Notes: a model not told the origin generated them from the sequence alone. A DNA stretch of 64,000 bases from Ruegeria arenilitoris (GCF_042675705.1 NZ_JBHTJJ010000003.1); one strand, 5' to 3'. Counted from the stretch's first letter, positions 15,442-25,594 are shown. Numbers and translations: made by a program.

Positions 15442-16302
15442 GTGAAAGAGTATCAGGTTGGCATGCTTTGGATTGAAGGCCCTCTTAGCTTTCTCGAGCA
15501 GTTGTGCATCAAATCCTTTCTGGATGTCGGCCAACATGTCCGCCTTTATACTTACGGGCCGGTCACAAACATCCCCGAGGGTGTCGAAGTGCGTGACGCG
15601 CGGGAAGTACTGGCGGATGACGAGGTGATCCTACACAAGCGCACGGGCAGTCCCGCGCTGCATTCCGACAAGTTTCGCGTGCAGATGCTTGCGAAAGTGC
15701 GGGACATAATCTGGGCCGATACCGACGCATATTGTGTCAAACCCTTTACAACTGAAAACGGTCATTTGCATGGTTGGCTAGCCGCGCACGAAATTAACGG
15801 TGGGGTGTTGGCTTTGCCTGCGGACAGCGCAACGCTGTATGATTTGATCGACTACACCAATCACCCCTATCGCATTCCGCATTGGCTGTCGCCCAAGCAA
15901 CGCCGACCTCTTATTGACATGGCTTTGGCTGGCGAAACGCCGCATGCAAGTGATATGCCGTGGGGTATTTGGGGCCCACGCGCCCTGACCTGGCTATTGA
16001 GGGACAATAACGAGGCTCGTTTTTCCCAGCCCCAAGACGTTTTGTACCCTGTAACCTACAGGGATCGGCGGGCAATGGTACGATCCAACGGAAATGCCGA
16101 GCGGTTCCTTACCGAGAACACCATGTCGATCCATTTTTATGGCCGTCGCATGCGTTCGTTCATACTCAATAGGTTCAACGGAATCCCACATCCGGAAAGC
16201 ATGGTTGGCCGGCTCGTCGAAAAGCATGGGATCGACCCGCACGCAGCGCCCTTGCAGAAAAAAGCTTCAACGGACGACCTTGTCGACGCGTCTGACGAAT
16301 GA
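15442..16302 (+). CDS. Glycosyltransferase-like protein with DxD motif
   Basis: 286 residues. An N-terminal segment WIEGPLSFLEQLCIKSFLDVGQHVRLYTYGP and the sequence DIIWADTDAYCVKP with Asp93-x-Asp95 resemble the GT-A fold of GT32/Gb3-synthase-like transferases that work on capsular or surface sugars. No membrane segment is seen. Start is GTG at 15442 with GGAGCC just upstream. Acceptor and donor are unknown. It lies alone between the DUF1127 gene and rplO; its composition is less biased than ribosomal neighbours. Confidence 0.75.
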   Translation: MKEYQVGMLWIEGPLSFLEQLCIKSFLDVGQHVRLYTYGPVTNIPEGVEVRDAREVLADDEVILHKRTGSPALHSDKFRVQMLAKVRDIIWADTDAYCVKPFTTENGHLHGWLAAHEINGGVLALPADSATLYDLIDYTNHPYRIPHWLSPKQRRPLIDMALAGETPHASDMPWGIWGPRALTWLLRDNNEARFSQPQDVLYPVTYRDRRAMVRSNGNAERFLTENTMSIHFYGRRMRSFILNRFNGIPHPESMVGRLVEKHGIDPHAAPLQKKASTDDLVDASDE

Positions 16303-16320
16303 CGTAGAAGGGCTGCGGGC

Positions 16321-16349
16321 TTGCCAACTTGTCCCAACAGTCCTATACG
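16321..16349 (+). promoter_or_regulatory. Putative rplO promoter
   Basis: TTGCCA (16321-16326), 17-base spacer with CCAAC, TATACG (16344-16349), then GC-rich ccggcgg. Same design as before rpsJ, rplB and rpmC. A TGACCC/GGGTCA inverted repeat (16399-16422) lies in the leader. Confidence 0.65.
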
Positions 16350-16444
16350 CCGGCGGTGGCTCTGCGCCATACGAATCAAAACCAAGAAATGCCGTGTCTG
16401 ACCCATCACGCTTCGCGGGTCATTTCCGGCTAAGGAGAAGCGAC

Positions 16445-16918
16445 ATGAAACTGCACGAATTGCGCGACAATCCCGGCGCCGTCAAGAAACGAACCCGCGT
16501 TGGCCGTGGTCCTGGCTCGGGCAAAGGTAAAATGGGTGGCCGTGGTATCAAAGGCCAGAAATCCCGTTCGGGTGTGGCCATCAATGGCTACGAAGGCGGC
16601 CAGATGCCTCTGTATCAGCGCCTGCCCAAGCGCGGCTTCAACAAGCCGAACCGCAAGGAATTCGCCGTCATTAACCTCGGCCTGATCCAGAAATTCGTCG
16701 ATGCCGGCAAGCTGGACGATAAATCGGCCATCACCGAGGACGCACTGGTTGCCTCGGGTCTGGTGCGCCGCAAGCTGGACGGTATCCGCGTTCTGGCCAA
16801 AGGCGAAATCAGCGCCAAGCTGAACCTGGAAGTGACCGGCGCCTCGAAAGCGGCGATCGAAGCCGTGGAAAAAGCGGGCGGTTCACTGAAGGTCACAAAA
16901 GCCGCTACGGCAGAGTAA
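16445..16918 (+). CDS. rplO: 50S ribosomal protein L15
   Basis: 157 residues starting MKLHELRDNPGAVKKRTRVGRGPGSG-type with the Gly-rich KGKMGGRGIKGQKSRSG segment, EGGQMPLYQRLPKRGF and the C-terminal VTGASKAAIEAVEKAGG. L15 is a late 50S assembly protein. AAGGAGAAG at 16432-16440 precedes the start. It stands alone between a promoter of its own and a hairpin before secY. Confidence 0.97.
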   Translation: MKLHELRDNPGAVKKRTRVGRGPGSGKGKMGGRGIKGQKSRSGVAINGYEGGQMPLYQRLPKRGFNKPNRKEFAVINLGLIQKFVDAGKLDDKSAITEDALVASGLVRRKLDGIRVLAKGEISAKLNLEVTGASKAAIEAVEKAGGSLKVTKAATAE

Positions 16919-16922
16919 GCGC

Positions 16923-16951
16923 TTGTGAGCGGGCGCCGACCCGCTTACATA
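16923..16951 (+). promoter_or_regulatory. Possible secY promoter
   Basis: TTGTGA (16923-16928), 17-base spacer that itself forms GCGGG-cgccga-CCCGC, TACATA (16946-16951). It lies directly after the rplO stop and before the hairpin at 16971; transcription from it would have to pass that hairpin. Confidence 0.3.
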
Positions 16952-16970
16952 GACCTCAGAGTTTTCCAAG

Positions 16971-17010
16971 ACGCCGCCCGAGCCGGAAAACGGTTCCGGG
17001 CGGCGTTTTC
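16971..17010 (+). terminator. Terminator or attenuator between rplO and secY
   Basis: A 10-bp perfect stem acgccgcccg/cgggcggcgt (16971-16980, 16997-17006) topped by a smaller stem, then tttt. It ends 18 bases before the secY ATG. Confidence 0.75.
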
Positions 17011-17027
17011 ATAAGAGAGACCGATTT

Positions 17028-18388
<1,361 letters not shown>

Positions 18389-18392
<4 letters not shown>

Positions 18393-19033
18393 ATATCATT
18401 CTTCTGGGCCCCCCGGGGGCAGGCAAGGGTACGCAGGCACGTCACCTGGTTGAAACGCGGGGCATGATCCAGCTCAGCACCGGTGACATGCTGCGCGAGG
18501 CCCGCAGCTCGGGAACCGAGATGGGCAAGAAGGTGGCCGCGATCATGGACGCGGGCAAGCTTGTCACCGACGAGATCGTGATTGGCCTGATCGAAGAGAA
18601 ACTGACCACCGAAAAGGGCGCTGGCTTCATCTTCGACGGCTTCCCGCGCACCTTGGCCCAGGCTGACGCCTTGTCGGCCCTTCTGACCAAGCTGGGCCAG
18701 TCGCTGCACACCGTGATCGAAATGCGCGTGGATGACGAGGCTCTGGTTGAACGGATCACTGCCCGGTCGACCTGTGGCGGTTGCGGCGAGGTCTACAATG
18801 ACAAGACCAAACCGATCCCAGCCGATGGCAAATGTACCAATTGCGGCAAGGAAAACGATTTCGTCCGTCGTGCCGACGACAACGAGGAAAGCCTGCGCAC
18901 CCGGCTTATGGAATATTACAAGAAGACCTCACCGTTGATTGGCTATTACTACGCCAAGGGCGATCTTCGACCGGTGAACGGGCTGGCGGACATCAAGGAA
19001 GTCCGGGCCTCGATCGCAGCCATATTGGGTTAA
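18389..19033 (+). CDS. adk: Adenylate kinase
   Basis: 214 residues. P-loop GPPGAGKGT at 7-15; the NMP-binding region STGDMLREA; FDGFPRTLAQADAL; and a LID domain with four cysteines (TCGGCGEVYND and KCTNCGKEND), the zinc-type LID common in Gram-positives and many alphaproteobacteria. It interconverts AMP + ATP and 2 ADP. The gene overlaps secY by four bases. Confidence 0.97.
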
Positions 19034-19046
19034 GCTTGCAAAGGGC

Positions 19047-19075
19047 TTGACGCCAAGCCCAAAAGCCCATATCGA
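19047..19075 (+). promoter_or_regulatory. Putative promoter of the rpsM block
   Basis: TTGACG (19047-19052), 17-base spacer, TATCGA (19070-19075). A CATGCGG/CCGCATG hairpin (19104-19125) lies in the predicted leader of about 150 nt before rpsM. Confidence 0.4.
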
Positions 19076-19232
19076 CCCCCATCCCTTTGGGGAATCAATC
19101 GCGCATGCGGGATTCGTTCCGCATGTATAGACCACCTCGAATAATGCTGAACCCTCTGGCCACACTGCCACGGTTAGGCGTTGTGAAAAAAGGTTCTGGA
19201 ACTACGGAACCGCAACGAAAGGAAAGTGACAC

Positions 19233-19601
19233 GTGGCACGTATTGCCGGCGTAAACATCCCGACTGCAAAGCGGGTACCAATCGCCCTCACATATATCAC
19301 CGGTATCGGCAACACCTCGGCCAAAGCGATCTGCGAAGCCGTTGGCATCGACACGACTCGTCGCGTCAATGAATTGTCGGATGCCGAAGTTCTGGCCATC
19401 CGCGAATACATCGACGCCAACTTCACCGTCGAAGGTGACTTGCGTCGCGAAGTTCAGATGAACATCAAGCGTCTGATGGACCTGGGCTGCTATCGCGGTC
19501 TGCGTCACCGCCGCAACCTGCCGGTTCGCGGTCAGCGTACCCACACCAACGCTCGTACCCGCAAAGGGCCCGCAAAGGCCATCGCTGGTAAGAAGAAATA
19601 A
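19233..19601 (+). CDS. rpsM: 30S ribosomal protein S13
   Basis: 122 residues, GTG start with GAAAGGAAAGTG upstream. Begins ARIAGVNIPTAKRVPIALTYI and carries YRGLRHRRNLPVRGQRTHTNARTRKGP, the S13 signature near the P-site tRNA. It opens the alpha block after adk; rpmJ, found here in some bacteria, is absent. Confidence 0.98.
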   Translation: MARIAGVNIPTAKRVPIALTYITGIGNTSAKAICEAVGIDTTRRVNELSDAEVLAIREYIDANFTVEGDLRREVQMNIKRLMDLGCYRGLRHRRNLPVRGQRTHTNARTRKGPAKAIAGKKK

Positions 19602-19616
19602 GGGAGGGTCTGACTG

Positions 19617-20006
19617 ATGGCACGTGACAAGACTCGCGTTAAGCGTAAAGAGCGTAAGAACATCGCATCGGGCGTCGCCCATGTGAACTCGACCTTCAAC
19701 AACACCAAGATCCTGATCTCGGACGTGCAGGGCAACGCCATCGCTTGGTCGTCGGCCGGCACCATGGGCTTCAAGGGATCGCGGAAATCGACCCCCTACG
19801 CCGCTCAGATGGCTGCAGAAGACGCAGGCAAAAAGGCGCAGGAACATGGCGTCAAGACGCTGGAAGTCGAAGTTCAGGGCCCCGGTTCGGGTCGTGAATC
19901 GGCTCTGCGTGCGCTGGCTGCCGTGGGCTTCAATATCACGTCGATCCGCGACGTGACCCCGATTGCCCACAATGGCTGCCGCCCGCCGAAGCGCCGCCGC
20001 GTCTAA
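19617..20006 (+). CDS. rpsK: 30S ribosomal protein S11
   Basis: 129 residues with SGVAHVNSTFNNTKILISD, GFKGSRKSTPYAAQMAAE and the C-terminal signature SIRDVTPIAHNGCRPPKRRRV. S11 forms part of the 30S platform at the E site. GGGAGG at 19603-19608 precedes the ATG. rpsD does not follow, as usual in alphaproteobacteria. Confidence 0.98.
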   Translation: MARDKTRVKRKERKNIASGVAHVNSTFNNTKILISDVQGNAIAWSSAGTMGFKGSRKSTPYAAQMAAEDAGKKAQEHGVKTLEVEVQGPGSGRESALRALAAVGFNITSIRDVTPIAHNGCRPPKRRRV

Positions 20007-20025
20007 CCGATCGAATTACCAGGCT

Positions 20026-20049
20026 GGGGCCGTGTTTTTACACGGCCCC
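20026..20049. promoter_or_regulatory. Perfect hairpin between rpsK and rpoA
   Basis: GGGGCCGTGT (20026-20035) and ACACGGCCCC (20040-20049) with a TTTT loop. No T run follows, so it resembles an RNA-processing or stability element more than a terminator. Confidence 0.5.
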
Positions 20050-20122
20050 GGTTCGCCGTTTTGAAACCTCGGGCGTCTGCACCTGATTGGTCATGGGGCG
20101 CAGACAGGAATGGAGGGATTAC

Positions 20123-21139
20123 ATGATCCACAAGAATTGGGCAGAATTGATCAAGCCGACCCAGCTGGAAGGCAAGCCGGGCAACGATCCCGCGCGGCAG
20201 GCAACCCTGGTTGCGGAGCCGCTTGAGCGTGGCTTTGGTCTGACCCTGGGCAACGCGCTGCGCCGTGTTCTGATGAGCTCGCTGCAAGGCGCGGCCATCA
20301 CCAGCGTCCAGATCGACAACGTCCTGCACGAGTTCAGCTCGGTCGCAGGCGTTCGTGAAGACGTCACCGACATCATCCTGAACCTCAAGCAGGTTGCTCT
20401 GCGCATGGAAGTCGAAGGGCCCAAGCGCCTGTCGATCAATGCCAAAGGCCCCGCAGTTGTCACCGCCGGTGATATCAGCGAAAGCGCCGGCATCGAGGTT
20501 CTGAACCGTGATCACGTCATCTGCCACCTGGACGATGGCGCCGAGCTGTTCATGGAACTGACCGTCAACACTGGCAAAGGCTATGTCTCGGCCGAGAAGA
20601 ACAAGCCCGAAGATGCGCCCATCGGCCTGATCCCGATCGACGCGATCTATTCGCCGGTCAAGAAGGTCGCCTATGACGTTCAGCCGACCCGTGAAGGCCA
20701 GGTTCTGGACTATGACAAGCTGACCATGAAGATCGAAACCGACGGCTCGATCACGCCCGAGGACGCGCTGGCCTTCGCCGCGCGCATCCTGCAGGATCAG
20801 CTGTCGATCTTCGTCAACTTCGACGAACCGGAATCGTCTGGCCGCCAGGACGAGGACGATGGTCTGGAGTTCAACCCGCTGCTGCTGAAGAAAGTGGACG
20901 AGCTGGAACTGTCGGTCCGTTCGGCAAACTGCCTGAAGAACGACAACATCGTCTATATCGGCGATCTGATCCAGAAGACCGAAGCTGAGATGCTGCGCAC
21001 GCCGAACTTCGGCCGCAAGTCGCTGAACGAGATCAAGGAAGTGCTGTCCGGCATGGGTCTGCACCTCGGCATGGATGTCGAGGATTGGCCGCCCGACAAC
21101 ATCGAAGATCTGGCGAAGAAATTCGAAGACGCGTTCTAA
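20123..21139 (+). CDS. rpoA: RNA polymerase alpha subunit
   Basis: 338 residues starting MIHKNWAELIKPTQLE. N-terminal assembly domain with GFGLTLGNALRRVLMSSLQGAAI, linker rich in Glu and Asp (ESSGRQDEDDGLEFNPLLLKKVDELELS), and the C-terminal domain with LKNDNIVYIGDLIQKTEAEMLRTPNFGRKSLNEIKEVL that contacts UP elements and activators. TGGAGGGATTAC is the ribosome site; the ATG at 20087 is rejected because the family begins at 20123. Confidence 0.98.
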   Translation: MIHKNWAELIKPTQLEGKPGNDPARQATLVAEPLERGFGLTLGNALRRVLMSSLQGAAITSVQIDNVLHEFSSVAGVREDVTDIILNLKQVALRMEVEGPKRLSINAKGPAVVTAGDISESAGIEVLNRDHVICHLDDGAELFMELTVNTGKGYVSAEKNKPEDAPIGLIPIDAIYSPVKKVAYDVQPTREGQVLDYDKLTMKIETDGSITPEDALAFAARILQDQLSIFVNFDEPESSGRQDEDDGLEFNPLLLKKVDELELSVRSANCLKNDNIVYIGDLIQKTEAEMLRTPNFGRKSLNEIKEVLSGMGLHLGMDVEDWPPDNIEDLAKKFEDAF

Positions 21140-21257
21140 GCGCGTCTTCGCCAATGCCCGGGCTGCCGGGGACCGTATGGGCATTTCCGCCCCAAGGAGA
21201 GCCGGTGACACGCATCGCCGGCCAGACAAAGCAAAACGCGAAATAAGGAATTGAAAA

Positions 21258-21683
21258 ATGCGTCACGCACGTGGTTACCGCCGCCTGAACCGTACTCATG
21301 AGCACCGCAAGGCCCTGTTCTCGAACATGGCCGGCTCGCTGATCGAGCACGAACAGATCAAGACGACCCTGCCCAAGGCAAAAGAACTGCGCCCGATCGT
21401 TGAAAAACTGATCACGCTGGGCAAGCGCGGCGACTTGCACGCCCGCCGTCAGGCCGCAGCTCAGCTGAAGGAAGACAAGGACGTCGCCAAGCTGTTCGAG
21501 GTTCTGGGCCCGCGCTACAAGGACCGTCAGGGCGGTTATGTCCGCATCCTGAAAGCCGGCTTCCGCTATGGCGACATGGCTCCGATGGCGATCATCGAAT
21601 TCGTTGATCGTGACATCGACGCCAAAGGCGCAGCTGACAAGGCCCGCGTTGCCGCTGAAGAAGTGGACGTTGACGAAGAATAA
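21258..21683 (+). CDS. rplQ: 50S ribosomal protein L17
   Basis: 141 residues starting MRHARGYRRLNRTHEHRKALFSNMAGSLI in outline, with RYKDRQGGYVRILKAGFRYGDMAPMAIIEFVDRD. The Asp- and Glu-rich tail (AAEEVDVDEE) is an extension seen in related species. It is the last gene of the ribosomal region and is followed by a terminator. Confidence 0.98.
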   Translation: MRHARGYRRLNRTHEHRKALFSNMAGSLIEHEQIKTTLPKAKELRPIVEKLITLGKRGDLHARRQAAAQLKEDKDVAKLFEVLGPRYKDRQGGYVRILKAGFRYGDMAPMAIIEFVDRDIDAKGAADKARVAAEEVDVDEE

Positions 21684-21708
21684 GAACCGGCTACATTGCC
21701 GTTTCATG

Positions 21709-21743
21709 GCCCCTGTCCGGACATCCCGGGCAGGGGCTTTTTC
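21709..21743 (+). terminator. Intrinsic terminator after rplQ
   Basis: 12-bp stem gcccctgtccgg/ccgggcaggggc (21709-21720, 21726-21737) with one T-G pair and a T-rich tail. It closes the alpha block. Confidence 0.9.
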
Positions 21744-21854
21744 TTATGGATCGCCTCGGTCGCGGCGGACATGGCAGCGGCAAGGTTTCGCGTGCTCTAT
21801 TGCATTCGCGTGCCGACCTCCACATATCTTCGGCGGATGATGAACGGAGCTGTC

Positions 21855-23240
21855 ATGATACGCACGATCCTGGCCTTATGCCTGATGACACTGGCCACCC
21901 ATGCCGGTGCCGAGACGCGGGTTCCTCAGTCACAGGTCGAGATTTCGATGGGTTTTGCCCCGGTGGTCAAAAAGGCGGCCCCGGCGGTGGTGAATATCTA
22001 TGCCAAGATCGTCCGGCCCGGGCGCAGCAGCCCGATTTTCACGGATCCGTTCTTTCGCGACTTTTTTGGCGGCGGGTTCGGTGTGCCGCGGCCGCGGGTT
22101 CAAAACTCGCTGGGGTCGGGCGTCATCCTGACCGAGGACGGCTATGTTGTCTCGAACTATCACGTTGTTGGCACCGCGACCGAGATCCGGGTCGTGACCA
22201 CGGATCGTCGCGAGTTCCAGGCCGAGGTCGTTCTGGGCGACGAGGAAAGCGACATCGCCATCCTGCGCCTGCAGGACGCGCAGGGACTGCCGTTTCTGCG
22301 TCTGCGGGATTCTGACCATGTCGAGGTGGGGGAGTTGGCTCTGGCCATCGGCAATCCGTTCGGCGTCGGGCAGACCGTTTCGTCTGGCATCATCTCGGGG
22401 CTGGCGCGGTCTGGCACCGCCACCGGCAATGCGCGGGGCTATTTCATTCAGACCGACGCGCCCATCAACCCGGGCAATTCCGGCGGCGCCCTGATCGACG
22501 TGAATGGTGACCTGATCGGAATTAACACCTCGATCCTGACGCGGTCGGGTGGATCCAATGGGATTGGCTTCGCCATTCCGGCCAATCTGGTCGCAGAGTT
22601 TCTACGGCAGGCTCAGGAAGGAAACGACGGTTTCGTCAGCCCTTGGGCGGGTATGGCCGGACAGACCATGAGCGCGGACATTGCCGAATCCCTTGGGCTT
22701 TCGCTGCCGCAGGGCGTTGTGATCTCGGATCTCCATCCGCTTAGCCCGTTGGCCGAAGCCGGCTTGCGGGTCGGCGACATCGTCACGCATGTGGACGGCG
22801 AAGAGGTGAATTCTCCGGCTGAGATGAAGTTCCGCATGTCTGTGGCGGGTGTTGGCGGGACATCCGTTCTGACCCGGCTCCGCGGCAGCGAGCGTGCTGA
22901 GGTCAGCGTCGATCTGGTGCCCGCGCCCGAGACGCCTCCGGCCGAGGAAACCACTCTGGACGATCGCACGGTTCTGCCGGGTATGACGGTTGCGCGCATC
23001 AACCCGGCAATGATTGCCAAGATGGGCCTGCTTCTGTCGCAGACCGGGGTGGTCGTGGTCGACCCCGGCCCATATGGTGCTCGGGCCGGCTTGCGGCCCG
23101 GCGATGTCATTAATGCCGTGAACGGGCGACAGGCTGAACGCCCGCGCGACATCGTTCGGGCGCTGCGCGACCCGGGGCGGCGGGTGCAGATCGATCTGGT
23201 GCGCGGTGGCAAGCCTGTGTCGTTGCGGTTCAGGCTCTGA
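21855..23240 (+). CDS. DegP/HtrA-type periplasmic serine protease
   Basis: 461 residues. A signal peptide (MIRTILALCLMTLATHAGA) directs it to the periplasm. Trypsin-like domain with catalytic His103 (SNYHVVG), Asp133 (ESDIAIL) and Ser209 (PGNSGGAL), then two PDZ domains (about 255-340 and 380-455). It is a stress protease/chaperone for misfolded envelope proteins. The start at 21855 is supported by GGAG 6 bases upstream and by the signal peptide; ATG at 21837 is an alternative. Four bases separate it from rarA. Confidence 0.92.
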   Translation: MIRTILALCLMTLATHAGAETRVPQSQVEISMGFAPVVKKAAPAVVNIYAKIVRPGRSSPIFTDPFFRDFFGGGFGVPRPRVQNSLGSGVILTEDGYVVSNYHVVGTATEIRVVTTDRREFQAEVVLGDEESDIAILRLQDAQGLPFLRLRDSDHVEVGELALAIGNPFGVGQTVSSGIISGLARSGTATGNARGYFIQTDAPINPGNSGGALIDVNGDLIGINTSILTRSGGSNGIGFAIPANLVAEFLRQAQEGNDGFVSPWAGMAGQTMSADIAESLGLSLPQGVVISDLHPLSPLAEAGLRVGDIVTHVDGEEVNSPAEMKFRMSVAGVGGTSVLTRLRGSERAEVSVDLVPAPETPPAEETTLDDRTVLPGMTVARINPAMIAKMGLLLSQTGVVVVDPGPYGARAGLRPGDVINAVNGRQAERPRDIVRALRDPGRRVQIDLVRGGKPVSLRFRL

Positions 23241-23244
23241 CGGC

Positions 23245-24558
23245 ATGAGTGACCTGTTCGACACCGAAGACCAGGCCTCCGAGCCGGCCCCGAACCGCCC
23301 GCTGGCCGACCGGCTGCGGCCCCAGGCGTTGTCCGAGGTGATCGGACAGCAACAGGTTCTGGGCCCAGAGGCGCCGCTGGGGGTGATGCTGGCGTCGGGC
23401 AGCCTGTCCAGCCTGATCTTCTGGGGGCCGCCGGGGGTGGGCAAGACCACCATCGCGCGGTTGCTGGCCAAGGAAACCGACCTTCATTTCGAACAGATCA
23501 GCGCGATCTTCACCGGCGTTCCCGACCTCAAGAAGGTGTTCGAGGCTGCCAAGTTGCGGCGGCGGAACGGTAAGGGGACACTGTTGTTCGTGGACGAGAT
23601 CCATCGCTTCAACAAGGCCCAACAGGACGGGTTCCTGCCGCATATGGAGGACGGGACGATCCTTCTGGTGGGCGCGACCACGGAAAACCCTTCGTTCGAG
23701 TTGAATGCCGCCGTGCTCAGCCGCGCGCAGGTTCTGGTGCTGGAACGGCTGGACCTGACCGATCTGGAACGCCTGACTCAGCGTGCCGAAAAAGAGCTGG
23801 GCAAGGCTCTGCCCCTGGCACCCGCAGCCCGCGATGCGCTGCAGGAAATGGCGGATGGAGACGGTCGGGCGCTGTTGAACCTGATCGAACAGATCGCGGC
23901 CTGGTCGGTTGACGCGCCGCTGGATCCCGACGCGTTGGCCAAGCGCCTGATGCGCCGCGCAGCGAAATACGACAAGTCGGGGGACGAGCACTACAACCTG
24001 ATCTCGGCGCTGCACAAATCGGTGCGCGGGTCCGACCCGGATGCGGCGCTGTACTGGTTCGCCCGGATGCTGACCGGGGGCGAGGATCCGCGGTACCTGG
24101 CCCGCCGCATCACCCGGATGGCGGTCGAGGATATCGGTCTGGCCGACCCGCAGGCCCAGTCGATCTGCCTGCATGCCTGGGAGGTGTACGAGCGGCTCGG
24201 GTCGCCCGAGGGTGAGTTGGCGCTGGCGCAGGCGGTCGTCTATCTGGCGCTGGCGCCCAAATCCAACGGGGCCTATGTGGGCTACAAGGCCGCGATGCGC
24301 TTGGCCAAACAGTCGGGCAGCGAGCCGCCGCCCAAACACATCCTGAATGCGCCGACCGGATTGATGAAGGATCAGGGCTACGGCGCGGGCTATGCCTATG
24401 ACCATGATGCCGAGGACGGGTTCTCGGGGCAGAACTACTTTCCCGAGACCATGAAGCGGCCGGTTCTGTACCAACCGGTCGAACGCGGGTTCGAGCGCGA
24501 GTTGAAAAAGCGTCTGGACTACTTTTCGAAACTGCGCAGCCAACGCAAAGGGTCGTGA
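23245..24558 (+). CDS. rarA: Replication-associated recombination protein RarA (MgsA)
   Basis: 437 residues of the clamp-loader-like AAA+ family. Walker A GPPGVGKTT, Walker B LLFVDEIHRF, sensor VGATTENPSFELN and the C-terminal tetramerisation part (YNLISALHKSVRGSDPDAALYWFARML, VEDIGLADPQA). RarA acts at stalled replication forks with SSB and RecA. Start taken at MSDLFD, four bases after the protease stop. A second long product from 23206 is rejected. Confidence 0.95.
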   Translation: MSDLFDTEDQASEPAPNRPLADRLRPQALSEVIGQQQVLGPEAPLGVMLASGSLSSLIFWGPPGVGKTTIARLLAKETDLHFEQISAIFTGVPDLKKVFEAAKLRRRNGKGTLLFVDEIHRFNKAQQDGFLPHMEDGTILLVGATTENPSFELNAAVLSRAQVLVLERLDLTDLERLTQRAEKELGKALPLAPAARDALQEMADGDGRALLNLIEQIAAWSVDAPLDPDALAKRLMRRAAKYDKSGDEHYNLISALHKSVRGSDPDAALYWFARMLTGGEDPRYLARRITRMAVEDIGLADPQAQSICLHAWEVYERLGSPEGELALAQAVVYLALAPKSNGAYVGYKAAMRLAKQSGSEPPPKHILNAPTGLMKDQGYGAGYAYDHDAEDGFSGQNYFPETMKRPVLYQPVERGFERELKKRLDYFSKLRSQRKGS

Positions 24559-24654
24559 CGCAAGGTCAGATCAGACCGTGCCGTCGCGTTCTGCGCGACA
24601 CCCAAGGCGCGCCCGGGTTTCCCTAGGGTTACATGCCGCCAGGGAGGAGCGCAG

Positions 24655-25461
24655 ATGACCGTTTCCATCGACAAGACAGACGACGTGTGGACCATCATCC
24701 ACGACCGGCCCCAGGCCAGAAACGCCGTGGATGCCGAACACGCGGCAGCCCTGGCCGAGGCCTTTATCGCCTTCGAGGACAGCACGGCCAAGGCCGCCGT
24801 GTTCTGGGGCAAGGGCGGCAATTTCTGCGCGGGCTGGGACCTCAAGATGGCAGCCACGCTGTCCGACCCGGACCTGCGCGAGCCGTATTTCGACAAGCAC
24901 TCCTTTCCGATCGGGGCAGCGCCGTCGTTGCTGGGGCCGATGGGTCCATCGCGGCTGGAGCTGTCAAAGCCGGTCATCGGCGCGATCGAAGGCGCCGCTG
25001 TTGCCGGCGGCATGGAACTGGCCCTGTGGTGCGACATCCGGGTGATGGCCGAGGACGCCTATATGGGCGTCTATTGCCGCCGCTGGCGGATCACGCTGAT
25101 GGATGGCGGTTCGGTGCGGCTGCCACGGCTGGTCGGGCAGGGCAAGGCGCTTGAGATCGCGCTGACCGGGCGCAAGGTCAAGGCTGACGAGTGCGAACGG
25201 ATCGGGCTGGCCGAGAAAATCGTGCCGCAGGGTGATACCCGCAAGGCGGCCGAAGCGATGGCGCACGAGATTGCCCGGTTCCCGCAGGAGGCCGTCCGCG
25301 CCGACCGCCGCTCGATCATCGAAACCCGGGGGATGCCGATGCGCGAGGCGTTGAAGGTCGAATGGGCCAACGGGCTGGACGCCATCCGCCGCGAGGGCAC
25401 ATCCGGCGCGGCTCGGTTCCGCGATGGGACCGGGCGGCACGGGGATTTCACCGATATCTGA
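24655..25461 (+). CDS. Crotonase / enoyl-CoA hydratase-isomerase family protein
   Basis: 268 residues of the crotonase fold. Oxyanion-hole segments are GKGGNFCAGWDLKMAA (first) and EGAAVAGGMELALWCDIRVMAEDA (second), then YCRRWRITLMDGGSVRLPRLVGQGKALEIALTGR. The Glu pair that does hydration in canonical enzymes is not clearly present at the first position, so hydratase activity is uncertain. It acts on a CoA thioester. GGAGGAGCGCAG precedes the ATG. Not clearly tied to its neighbours. Confidence 0.85.
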   Translation: MTVSIDKTDDVWTIIHDRPQARNAVDAEHAAALAEAFIAFEDSTAKAAVFWGKGGNFCAGWDLKMAATLSDPDLREPYFDKHSFPIGAAPSLLGPMGPSRLELSKPVIGAIEGAAVAGGMELALWCDIRVMAEDAYMGVYCRRWRITLMDGGSVRLPRLVGQGKALEIALTGRKVKADECERIGLAEKIVPQGDTRKAAEAMAHEIARFPQEAVRADRRSIIETRGMPMREALKVEWANGLDAIRREGTSGAARFRDGTGRHGDFTDI

Positions 25462-25594
25462 ACGGCCTTGGCCCGCGAACCCGTGAGCCTGCTTGACTCT
25501 TGCCTTGCGGCGCGCGACAGACGCGGATGTTTTCTGAGGCACTGACACGGGCGATTTTCCGGGCGCGCAGCATCCGGTCGCAAGGGGTATTGGC

